From Beroe forskalii (taxonomy: Eukaryota > Ctenophora > Nuda > Beroida > Beroidae), in contig WFMF01000313.1 of assembly GCA_011033025.1 (NCBI GenBank), positions 62,001-126,000 of the forward strand: a DNA stretch of 64,000 bases, read 5' to 3'. The translations under genes and the position numbers were made by a program. Below, in pieces: positions 12,010 through 21,800 of this stretch; the first letter of the stretch is position 1, and each line of letters opens with the position of its first letter. The notes beneath the pieces were generated by a model. That model saw only the letters and a list, made by a program, of their open reading frames with translations. It searched no databases and was not told the origin of the DNA.

Positions 12010-12674
12010 AATTATTCAGGCTACAGGATACCTATTACAAAACCTTTTAATGATATACCTAGTAGTTTTTATATTGACACTATGACACAATATGAACATT
12101 GTACAGATCTATTTATGGATACTCTGTACAAATTATAACATCTTTTTTACATTATTTGGTATTTATTAAATTGTTAATCCTACAGATCATATTCACATAT
12201 AATATAGTAATACCTATTTATAGCAATATATCAGAACTTTTTTAATCAATATGTGATATCATTCACGATTTTTATTGCCTTTTTAGAGTTTAAATGATCA
12301 CATATTTTACGACATGATAATCAATTATTGTAAAGTATATGACAATAATATATATCTAAAATTTATTGAAATACTTTCGTTTTACTCGAATTTGGTTACA
12401 GTTCAAATTTCAATAGCGGAAAAAAATGACGGATGACGATACGTCTGGTTTGGCTATAGATTAATTTGATGACTTCGATCGTGTGGTAATAAATCCTTTC
12501 ACGATCAAGTGAAACAATTAACTAGAATAGTTAGAATAGTTGTTAAATTTGTAAATTTTAGTCTTACGACATCACATTTGCAACCCCTACGAAGATCTCA
12601 GCTATCAATCAATCCATGTGTAACAAGTAACTTTTGCTAGATATCATGGTAATTGCGTAACTCTTCTGCCTGTG
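12010..12674. other. Spacer between WRAP73 and the C6orf136-like gene
   Basis: AT-rich 3' flank of WRAP73 followed by the 5' flank of the next gene. No exact AATAAA was seen close to the WRAP73 stop, and no TATA box stands out before 12675. Confidence 0.4.
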
Positions 12675-14250
12675 ATGAGTGCTCAAGCTATTTGCAAGAC
12701 AAAAGACATCGTAATCAAGCAGTCTATTTTACCTGCAGGTAAAGTTCTGTTCACCGTTTTTAATTCATTTAATTTCAATCCATCTGAATTTAATGCACGG
12801 CTATTTATAGCTGTAAACTTTCATCGAGCATTGAGAATTAACTTCGTTGTGAATCGTTGTGTTTCTAAACTTTGAAACATTTCACTTTTTCACTATTTCA
12901 CTTTTTCACTATTTCTTGAGAAAACTTAAAACAATTGTTGTGCATCAGGCTTTGGTTTAGACCTCATTTTAACCAATTCCATCACATCAGTCGTTTGCTG
13001 CAAGACACCTCTACGACCTAATTCCGCACAAAAGGTTTGTAACTGCAGGGTGGTTCTACTCGTATAACAATTATTATGGGAATTATAGAATTGTTATGTT
13101 TTGAACGTCCTCCAGATGCATCATGAACTGATCTATCTTCTCAAATTATAGCTGCTCAATTTGCTCATTAATTGTTTATCAGGCTACCCCAGCAATCTGA
13201 CATTTCCTCCATATTGTCAGGGAATAATACTCCAGCGCCACTCCCAACCTCCGAAGACATCTAGAACACCTCTTGGCAGCCCCAATGTTACCTTAGGAAA
13301 ATCTAATTTAGCTTTACGAAACCCTCATATCACGGTTGGAACAAATGATTCAAATTTAGAAAGCCCTGATGTATCTCTACGAAACCCTGACCTATCTCTG
13401 GTAAAACCTCATAACCTCCTGTACTACACTGATCCCTCGACTCAAGCTCTCCAATCTTCTCACTTTGAAGAGAATGTAAGTCTTGTGAACTTCCATCCCC
13501 TGCTGCTATTTGGAACACATGTATACGAGCTTCGCTTTAGACAGTGGCCTTTGTTCAGCGGTATAAATTCATAGCCGATGGCTCAATTGACAGTAGACTT
13601 ACACAACGTTACAATGCTATCCGATGTTTATTGATGAAGATCAGACCTATTCGTAGTTGAAAATTTTACCTTACATCTGTTCAGGTGTTGCTGTTTACTA
13701 GTGGAAGTGATGAGGATCCGAATCAGAAGAAGAAACTAGCCCTCTCCAGGATGTATGATAACATACTCAGAGAGGTACAGTGAACTGTGTACCAGTGTAC
13801 ATTGTATAGTCCAGTGTATTGTACAATGTATAGTATTGTGTAAATACACTATACACATTGCATTGCTAGTTCGTATGCTACGAGTTAGTAGGTAGGTATA
13901 TTCCTGTTACACTGAATGCAGAATGCACGGCTCTAAATTTTGTACCTTAAATGTATGGTGATTAGACAATACATCCCTTATTTTGTGTATGCTATGAGTT
14001 AGTATTCTTTTCCCCCTACTCACTACACTAAACTTTGTACTTTATAGTGTACCTATACACACGTATGCTTTGAGTTAGTAAGGTATTCCTTTACACTGAA
14101 GCACTGAATATAACTGTGCCCTGTATCAAACCCCCACCTTTCAACACCACTCATCCCCCAGATGCCTAATCTGCTGGATAACCACGACTACATGATCTAC
14201 GCCCCAGACTTAGAGTTCGTGTCTCACTTCCCCATCTTACCTACTGTGCA
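12675..14250 (+). CDS. C6orf136: C6orf136-like DUF2358 protein, 5' half only
   Basis: Five exons join in frame: 12675-12738, 12949-13034, 13152-13475, 13685-13774 and 14162-14250 (64, 86, 324, 90 and 89 nt; 217 codons). All sites are GT-AG. The recognisable part is the end: LALSRMYDNILREMPNLL followed by HDYMIYAPDLEFVSHF, which tracks the human C6orf136 segment around LSVMYERLRQELPKLF and SHDYSLYSLDVEF. The family is poorly characterised and of probable mitochondrial location. The N-terminal region is low-complexity, with a repeated pattern SPNV-LG, NPHIT, SPDVSLRNPDLSL in exon 3. Exon 5 ends at a GTAAGT donor in phase 2, but I find no exon for the conserved second half (tryptophan-rich DUF2358 core) before 18.7 kb. 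Either distant exons were missed or the gene is broken by the repeats that follow. Confidence 0.6.
12876..12915 (+). repeat. Short tandem repeat in intron 1 of the C6orf136-like gene
   Basis: TTTCACTTTTTCACTA repeats about twice just upstream of exon 2, forming its pyrimidine tract. Confidence 0.6.
13865..14110 (+). repeat. Three diverged copies of a roughly 95-bp intronic repeat
   Basis: CGTATGCTACGAGTTAGTA, GTATGCTATGAGTTAGTA and CGTATGCTTTGAGTTAGTA recur at about 13871, 13985 and 14061, each followed by ATTC(C) and ACAC(T)GAA- or ACACTAAA-type sequence. They fill intron 4 of the C6orf136-like gene. Confidence 0.6.
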
Positions 14251-14848
14251 GTAAGTCATTTTATCGTGATTTCAGTTTGTGTGGTAAATAGAGCAATCTG
14301 TGGTTGTCTTTGAAGCCTGAGCGCAATCTGATCTCAACTTTAGTTTGTTTGATAAATAGGGTCTTCCAGTAATGTCTGCGAAGCCTTCGCTTAATCCAAA
14401 CTTAAATATAAACACAAGGGTTCGAAATATCGGACAGAGATTGTGATTCAATTTGGCCTTAAGCCATTTCAGTAAAAATTGCTATGAAACACAAACCTTG
14501 CCGTTATGTTTTCGCGTGCGCCGTTACAATGGAAGGCGCGATGATTCTTGTTAGGAAATATCTAGCGCAGGAAATGAATTAACTGCGCGCGCGCGCAACA
14601 CAAATAAACGCTGCGAGCGTCCGTTGCTCTAATTCTTAGATTGACTTTTTCGCCCAGTTTTCAGCCGCAAAATCTAATTACTTCTCCTTTTACCTTTCAA
14701 AATGCTTTTTGCGCGTTGAAATTTAATAACTCAATAGTTTTTCGATTGATTGAAATATCTGTTTGCAAATATAAAATTTTGAAAAATAATTGTAGTCCGG
14801 CTCGTTTTTTTTCCTGGCAACGGTCGTTAGCCCGATTCTTCCTAAGCC

Positions 14849-14912
14849 CGCATAGGTGTGTGTACGCGCGCGGCGCTTCCCTACGCAGACAGGGATATAC
14901 GTGTTTAGCAAG
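14849..14912 (+). repeat. GC-rich dispersed repeat, second copy
   Basis: CCGCATAGGTGTGTGTACGC, TTCCCTACG and ACAGGGATATACGTGTTTAG in the same order as at 8993-9150. It faces the inverted copy at 15067-15165 about 155 bases away, so the pair can fold back. Confidence 0.65.
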
Positions 14913-15066
14913 CCCGATTCGCACCAAATTCGCTTTATGTTTCGTCTCGTTCTCTTCGGACAAGAATCTTAGAATCATGGAGCAGGAAAGGACTAACTGT
15001 CAAAATGGCCATCTTCTTGATGGATAAAGTAAGCTGTCAACTCACTGAGTCTACCAAATGAGCTCC

Positions 15067-15165
15067 TCAACAGTGGTTTCCAACACGTATATCCCTGTTT
15101 GCAATTCGCGGCGCGTTCCCGTAGGGACGAACGCGCGCGTTGCGCTCGAACACACCAGCTATGCA
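15067..15165 (-). repeat. GC-rich dispersed repeat, third (inverted) copy
   Basis: Plus-strand ACACGTATATCCCTGT is the reverse complement of the repeat's conserved end. A hairpin GCGCGTTCCCGTAGGGACGA lies at its centre, and the copy ends in AGCTATGCAGG. Confidence 0.65.
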
Positions 15166-15183
15166 GGCTAACGCATGTGTCTT

Positions 15184-15416
15184 CATAGGTCGAAAACAAC
15201 AGGTCGAAAACAACAGGTCGAAAAGAAGGTCGAAAGGACATGTAGAATTTTACTGTGCCCCAGTCTGGATGGTTTTCACAACAGGAACTATATTTTCCTC
15301 ATCTCTCTTGAAGATTGAAAGCATGATCTGCAATTTCGAAGCCAAGAAGGGTCTTTATTGAGCCCTTTCTACTCACCTTTTCAACCTAATTTTCGACCTG
15401 TTGCTTTCAACCTATG
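15184..15416. mobile_element. Small inverted-repeat element with AGGTCGAAAA units
   Basis: The left end CATAGGTCGAAAACAACAGG (with further copies of the AGGTCGAAAA unit up to 15240) is matched by the right end TTTTCGACCTGTTGCTTTCA and CCTATG. Terminal inverted repeats are about 40 bp and the total is 233 bp. There is no coding capacity. It is a MITE-like element; the target duplication is not resolved. Confidence 0.6.
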
Positions 15417-15478
15417 AGCACACATATCAGTAAGAACATCATATTATGGCGTCAATTGCAATTTTTAACCCAAAGCTC

Positions 15479-15514
15479 CTACTCCCTTGCCTACTCCCTT
15501 GCCTACTCCCTTGC
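15479..15514 (+). repeat. 12-bp tandem repeat, three units
   Basis: CTACTCCCTTGC is repeated three times without a mismatch. Confidence 0.85.
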
Positions 15515-15924
15515 CATATCCCACTAATTTTCTGATGACTCAATTGTTATGAACTTCTGAATTTTTGGACGGTATTCGGCATGGCTCAGAGGGGGATTTA
15601 TGCCCCCCCACCCCCTTCGGTCCTGCAGGATTTGCACTACTGTGATGATTTTATGCGGAAGGCAACAAGTTTCCCCTGATTTGTACTTGAAATACGAAGA
15701 TTGTTTACGTAAATTCATTGAATTCAATCTCGAAAATTCACGAGACAAAATAACGACGTCGATATAACACAAATAAATAAAATAAATATAATCAGAGATA
15801 ATGTAATTGATATATTCACCAAAATCGTTATACATACTACTGAAGACTGTTTGATATCTCATCTTGTAACCCATCATATCATATATATTAAATATATATA
15901 TAGGGGGTGTGTTGAGCACGATTA

Positions 15925-16020
15925 AATAGGCGGTTAAGAGCGTGGTATGTTAATATTATCATGGTTAATAATCGGTGAATATATTTGTCGATGGTGTTTG
16001 ATAAAATATAACCGCCTATT
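15925..16020 (+). repeat. CRE-type dispersed element, divergent copy with inverted ends
   Basis: The ends AATAGGCGGTTA and TAACCGCCTATT are perfect 12-bp inverted arms. The centre has ATTATCATGGTTAATAATCG, a diverged form of the core shared by other copies of this dispersed element. It shows best that the element is bounded by inverted GGCGGTTA ends. Confidence 0.5.
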
Positions 16021-16206
16021 TTTCCGTGTTTAATGTTTGTATATCCTGTGCTCGCTCGGCTATGGTTATATAGGGGCGGGATATACATTGACAGCACACT
16101 TACATGTATTAAAACGGAGAGGTTCAATCATCATTAAAATAACATACACTAATTCATGGGGGAGTGTGCAGTTTTACACATGATATACGTGGGTTTATAA
16201 TACCAG

Positions 16207-16300
16207 TGGCGAATATTAGCTTGCCCGTAGGTACCGAGATTATCATGAAATCGACCAATCAGCGATGAGGGTTTGCAGTTAACGAGCACGCTGATTGGTA
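16207..16300 (+). promoter_or_regulatory. Inverted CCAAT-box module
   Basis: CCAATCAGC at 16255-16263 and GCTGATTGG at 16290-16298 form an inverted pair 26 bases apart, preceded by GGCGAATATTAGCTTGCCC. A related module lies at 53508-53660. NF-Y binds CCAAT pairs; no transcript is identified here. Confidence 0.35.
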
Positions 16301-16707
16301 AAAGTTTGATTTTTTGTGCAGTGGGTGGTTAATATTTTGTGTTTTAGATTAGTTGGTTTTAGTTATCAAGTCGTATCAAGTGAAGTCTGAAGCATGTTAT
16401 TCTATATACCATTCTATGCAGTTTCAAGAGTGGAAGTTAAAACATCTCTGATTATCCGTGAAATTGGTTGGTGTGTGGTTAATTATGATGGGACTGGTGT
16501 TTCTAGTCTTCATCAGCTATTTAACAAGGGTCTTCGCGGGAAACTATAACGGGTCGGAAACACATGAACATAATATATGAAGTCAATATATCTGAAGGTC
16601 AGAGCGGATGTTTATATAAGCAAAATACACACACACACATTCGACACTGATAATATATAAGCACTTTTCAAATACTCCTGCTCAAACACAGCATATTATA
16701 ATCACGT

Positions 16708-16813
16708 GATATATCGGCGGAAAGTAATTATTCCAAAAAAGGAATAATTTGTAGTAATTATTCCGAAAAAGGAATAATTAGTGTTCTGGATATTAACTTT
16801 CCGCCGGATATAT
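16708..16813. repeat. Hairpin containing two further hairpins
   Basis: The outer arms TATATCGGCGGAAAGT and ACTTTCCGCCGGATATA enclose two successive stem-loops, AATTATTCC-AAAAAA-GGAATAATT (16726-16749) and AATTATTCC-GAAAAA-GGAATAATT (16756-16779). The structure is nearly perfect. Confidence 0.75.
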
Positions 16814-17021
16814 TCTCCAATGAGCAGAGAGTATTTTGATATTATTACAGAGCAAATACACACAGTCACACGCGCTGTTATATTCTATTATCTACAAATT
16901 GAAACATGAAATTACCTAACCCCGACAGTACACAATATATATATCTACAATTAACGCAAGTGTCATCGAATATAAGTCACGTGATCTGGAACCCAACACA
17001 CACAGAATTAGTAGGAAGTTC

Positions 17022-17065
17022 AGATGACGTCATTATCATAGATCATAGTGGTAAGTTGAAGACGT
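17022..17065 (+). repeat. CRE-type dispersed element
   Basis: GATGACGTCATTATCATAG followed by ATCATAGTGGTAAGTTGAAG and ACGTCGAC. It matches the consensus core and the GTGGTRAGTTGA part. Confidence 0.65.
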
Positions 17066-17218
17066 CGACTGTTTAACATCTTATTTATTTTGCATCACAT
17101 ACGGGGGTTAATAAGCCAAATTTAAGTCGCACCTTTTCTCTCGCATTGTCTCCCCATGGAGTGCTGAAAAAGCACACTTCCGCACGTGTCAGACATTGCA
17201 CACACACGAAATGTACGT

Positions 17219-17285
17219 GACTGAGAATGACATCATTTTCATGGCTTGAAATGGTAAATTAATGACGCCAAACCACCTATTCTTT
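17219..17285 (+). repeat. CRE-type dispersed element
   Basis: GAGAATGACATCATTTTCAT, GGCTTGAAATGGTAAATTAA and TGACGCCAAACCACCTATTC. The right-hand CACCTATT end is retained. Confidence 0.6.
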
Positions 17286-18723
17286 TTCATGTGGCCAGAC
17301 CCCATACATTGCTTTTCGTGTGGCCATTGTACTTATTTCGAGTGCGTTAGGTACGAAATATTGTGTTAAGTGTGTGCTGGGCGGTAGATCACGTTTACAC
17401 ATCAATTCACATCTCATCACTTCCAGGCACAAAATAAACAAAACAAAGTACCCTCAATGAGATATAGTTTAGTAAGGAGCACGCCGGATTTATAAAGGGG
17501 ATTATATCTGGTTTAATAATTCGTAAATCGTTTTGTATTTTGTAAGGATTTACTTTCTTTATTTCGGTTCCTTGATTTAAAGGAAATATTGCAGTCGAAT
17601 TGATCAAGATTTTTTCGGTGTTGTAAAATTATGAGAAATATCCGGCCAACTCCAAACCCTAATCTGAGACACGTTAAAATGTCTAATCATTACTTATAAG
17701 AAAGGAGTTTTAGTTAAAATTCATTAGTGTAAAGAGAACTCGTATCATATCTATAGCTACGTCTACTGTTGCTGCTTTAAAATCATTAAAATATATATTA
17801 CGTTTTTTAGAATTCGCCTAACAGATTTTTAGATTAAAACTTGAACATAATAGTACATGATGAACGAGAAAGCTAATAGATTACATAAACAAGTAGATAA
17901 TACATATTGTCAACAACCAAACGTCCTGCAAACAAGATAATAACATGTTGTCGTGTGCAAAGAACAGGCTGTTGAAAGATTGGTGTCGTTGTTATACGAT
18001 TGATAAGAATGGGGAATTGGGACACCAAAATATGCCTGTACTGTTCGAACACGACAATCACCATACACATTCTACATAATCACAATATATAACGTATATA
18101 TTGAGAGAAAGCAAGGGAAAATATATAGAGAAAACTATATAAAAATAAAATTTATAATATGTACGGTAACATATTGTTCATATCATATTATCCTCAGCGA
18201 AAGCTCGTCAATTAGTTAAATATGTTAATCAATTTAAACCCGTTGCAAAATAATAATAATATATAATAGTCCTGTAGTAATAATTATTGAGTACATGCCT
18301 CTGGAAATATCACAAATTCGACTGATGTTGCGGCTGTAGTTATATCATTGATATTTGTTAAGAAAATCATATATTATATTCATATCATAGATCCATGTCA
18401 ATATATACGCATGTATATATGTAATTAATGATATATTAAAACGGAAATAGCTAAAGATCACTTGATATAACATATTGATTAATGTATTACTATTAAAGAG
18501 TTGGGTGTGAGTTCTGATATCTTGCCTCACACAATGTCCGCACCGCACACGTACATATCATGTAAAATACTGTGTACACTGTGTACAACATACACGATAC
18601 ACTTACATACATACCGTGTCAGTGTATGTATATATGTATATATTGAACCTAGAGAGAGAGTGTATGTAGAGAGAGATCAGCGCTGTTGGAAGTGCGCGCG
18701 CGGCGTGCACTGCACGTGCACGC

Positions 18724-18737
18724 GTTGCCACGGCAAC
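18724..18737. promoter_or_regulatory. RFX-type X-box palindrome just past the kinase stop
   Basis: GTTGCC-AC-GGCAAC is a perfect inverted X-box half-site pair inside a GC-rich stretch, eight bases beyond the kinase stop codon on the minus strand. RFX factors bind this consensus; function here is inference. Confidence 0.4.
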
Positions 18738-18744
18738 GCGCCCC

Positions 18745-18897
18745 TCAACTCTCGGTGCTCAACCAGGGGTGAGCTGACAGCGACTTTAGGCTGATCCGGT
18801 GTCGGGAGGACGTCTGGAGACACCCCTTCAGCAGGTCATAGCAACTGTCAGAGATGTTTGAGGGCAGCTTCTCCCACGGGATTTGGGTTCGTTTTAC
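18745..18897 (-). CDS. PIM: PIM-like kinase exon 6 (C-terminal lobe, stop)
   Basis: 153 nt, 50 residues plus TGA, starting VKRTQIPWEKL and ending HPWLSTES. It carries the subdomain XI arginine in HRISL. The acceptor is CTCTCCCCAG, preceded by an array of CTAACCC-pyrimidine units. It is separated from exon 5 by a 4.15-kb intron. Confidence 0.88.
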   Translation of the reverse strand, partial: VKRTQIPWEKLPSNISDSCYDLLKGCLQTSSRHRISLKSLSAHPWLSTES

Positions 18898-21800
18898 CTG
18901 GGGAGAGGAAGTGGGTTAGGAAATGGGTTTGGAGGAGACAAGTGGGTTAGGAAGTGGGTAAGGAGGAGGGAAATGGATTTGGAAATGGGATAGGAGAAGA
19001 GATGTGAATTAGGGAAGTGGTTAGGAGGAGACAACTGGGTTAGGGAATGAGGGTTGGGGGTGAAATGGGCTTTGAGTGGGAGGATGCAATGCAGATATTG
19101 TGACAAAAATTAGAGATGAAAATTGCATTATTGGAATCAGGAATGGTGTGATAATTTGACCCCTTATGATCCGACAAAATAATCGATGCAAAAAACGAAA
19201 TATTTACTTCAGTAATCCGTCAACAAAAGAGCATAGCTCTGTGCTTCACGCATTGTTTGTCAATCTGAGTGTGACGCTAGCACATAAATTTGACACATTC
19301 GATATAATATTTTGAATTAAATAATCTAATAATCTCATATATACTGCGCATATTATGACAAACTGTCCCTGGTTCCCCGTCACGTATAATTTGAAATGTG
19401 CACACATCTAATCTATATCTTATTATATGAATTGACAGCAACCGGTAATGCCCGTTCACAGAAATGCTGTGCTACCGTACACACACGACATACTGTTGTA
19501 TTATATATTGTTAATATTCCGGAGGCCCAGACGAACGTCAACCAGCAATTACTGGGAGAACATGCGTCATACATTCGTCACACACTCACTGTCATACTGT
19601 CATGCACATATAAACTACTATATATTCCTTCTGTCACACACTAAATGCTTGTTCAGGTTTTATTAAACATCCCTGAAAATAATAATATAATAGTTAATGT
19701 ACGGATTAAGGAAGGTATACCACATTGGAAGTCTGGGATGTTTGGAATACTTGAAAGGTTCCCGGAATATCGTCACATTTTAAACTCGATCAATAGACAC
19801 AGAAGTCAGGACAGGTTGTGACGCACATTCTGTGGAGTTGGAATGATGCCAAGTGGGCCTTCCTTCCTGTCCACCATCAACAGCTCACTGATAAAGATCG
19901 GACCATCAACATTCAACCTTGACATAGATATCTGATGACTTGATGACGTCATTATATCGCTATCAGTAACCCAGAGTTCACATTTCCTGTCCAATATACA
20001 ACGTCAATGTTAACTGTCGTATATCACAAATGATCTATCGATAGCGTCACAATATGAACTTCTAACGATTCAAGAAGTCACGACTTCACGACTCAAAAGT
20101 CTGCATTTCCTCTCAATACAGTACGAAGTCACAAGATGGTTCGTGGTGCCTGACTCATATTGAGAAGTGACCGTGCACGTGCAACTGATTTACAATTCTA
20201 AACTATTCAAACTCTTCCGTATCTTATGATAATTGTTAAATAATGGATCGCATGAGATGCCAATTATAGTCAGAACGGTTCAGAACATGAAGAATTTCCA
20301 ATCATATGCTTCGAATAATCCAATATGATTTAAATCGCCTATGTGTAGAAGGTTCTGGATCGTTTATATCGTGTTCATGACCGTTTGAAGTTATATCTTA
20401 AACACTTGATGGCGGTAAGGCGTAATTAGAACACACGTTTTGCTTGTCACGGCACGTGCGTTGCTAGGTGCGTTGTCACGCGTTACGACACGTGACATCA
20501 CGTGACATGTCACGTGATTTCACGTGTCATTTGAAGTGAAGGGTGCCATCCGGAGGATATAAAAGTCACAAACTAATGATTTCTATTTTTAGACGTGAAC
20601 TTTAAATTGGTAATGACTTGTGTCCAGATTTAGAAATTAGCTCAGAAGTTCTAGTACTTTATACAACCTTAGCTCATTACTCAAACCGACGCGGGAGGAA
20701 ATAATATGTTCTAACTTTCTAAAATAGACTGTGTCAACTTCGTCTAAAGTACCAGGAAGAGCAAAATGATGTCTACAAGTCACAAAAACCAGAGATAAAT
20801 GATGCGACATCATCTATAATTTGAGATATATTACGCACACGCAAAAAAAGCTCAAAAAACACAAACCAATGAAGGTTGGAGACCGATTTTCCGGACAAAA
20901 TTACTGCGACACTTTACATATGTATAATGATATTATTACACAACCATGTGATGCCTCGGTCAACGTTATAAACAATTCGCAAGAAATAATATAAGTTTTA
21001 GAGGGTATATTTATAAGGATGATCTAGTACTTCGCCGATCAGAAATAGCCCGTTTTCTGAGGAACTTCCTGGTTGGAACACTTAACTGCCGTCTCCTGCT
21101 CGAATCCTCCTTGTAACTCAGCACTATAAACCACATCCATATATTATATGCAACAAAGCTCTTATCCAACCAAATACCTTCATTGCAAATCCCTCTTTTT
21201 ACTCAAAAACCTTTCCCCTAAACACACGTTTTCTTCTCTCCTTAACCCCTTCATTTTCTCAGAATATTCCTCTCATCTCTAACTCCCTCATCTCTAAGTC
21301 TTTATAGCGACAACTCAGTCTCCTCTAACTCTCCCTACCCACGATGTCTCATGTCCGTGACAATCTCTTTCTTTACTACCTCCCGAGTTTATGACTAGCT
21401 ACAGTCTACTTCACAGGTTCTGAGCGCTGTAAGTCAAGTTCACCCCCACAACACTCCATATATGGCATAATGAGAGAAGTATTTCAACCTGATACAAAAG
21501 ACATATTGATCGAGATGTCGTGAGGGGAAAATAACCGCCTGGATGTCAACAAAACACCATTATAATCTATGATAATGACGTCACATTCAACAGCCTCTCA
21601 TTCCTACTCGACATAATGGGATCGAGGAGCAATGGGATAGAGCTGAGCTAGAGGAAGCCTTTCAAGTTTTATTATAACCGTCAGAAATTCATAACAACGT
21701 ACCCCTGTGTAACATGAGATGGAGAGATTCAGAGTTGTGCGGAGGAATGGTTATCTTACGGTGGTGTGATATGTTTTAAATATTTTTCTGGAGAAATTAT

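Noticed and set aside
14641-15027. 128-codon plus-strand frame downstream of the C6orf136-like exons
   Set aside because: It runs through the CpG-rich dispersed repeat, where stops are scarce, and does not resemble the missing DUF2358 half.
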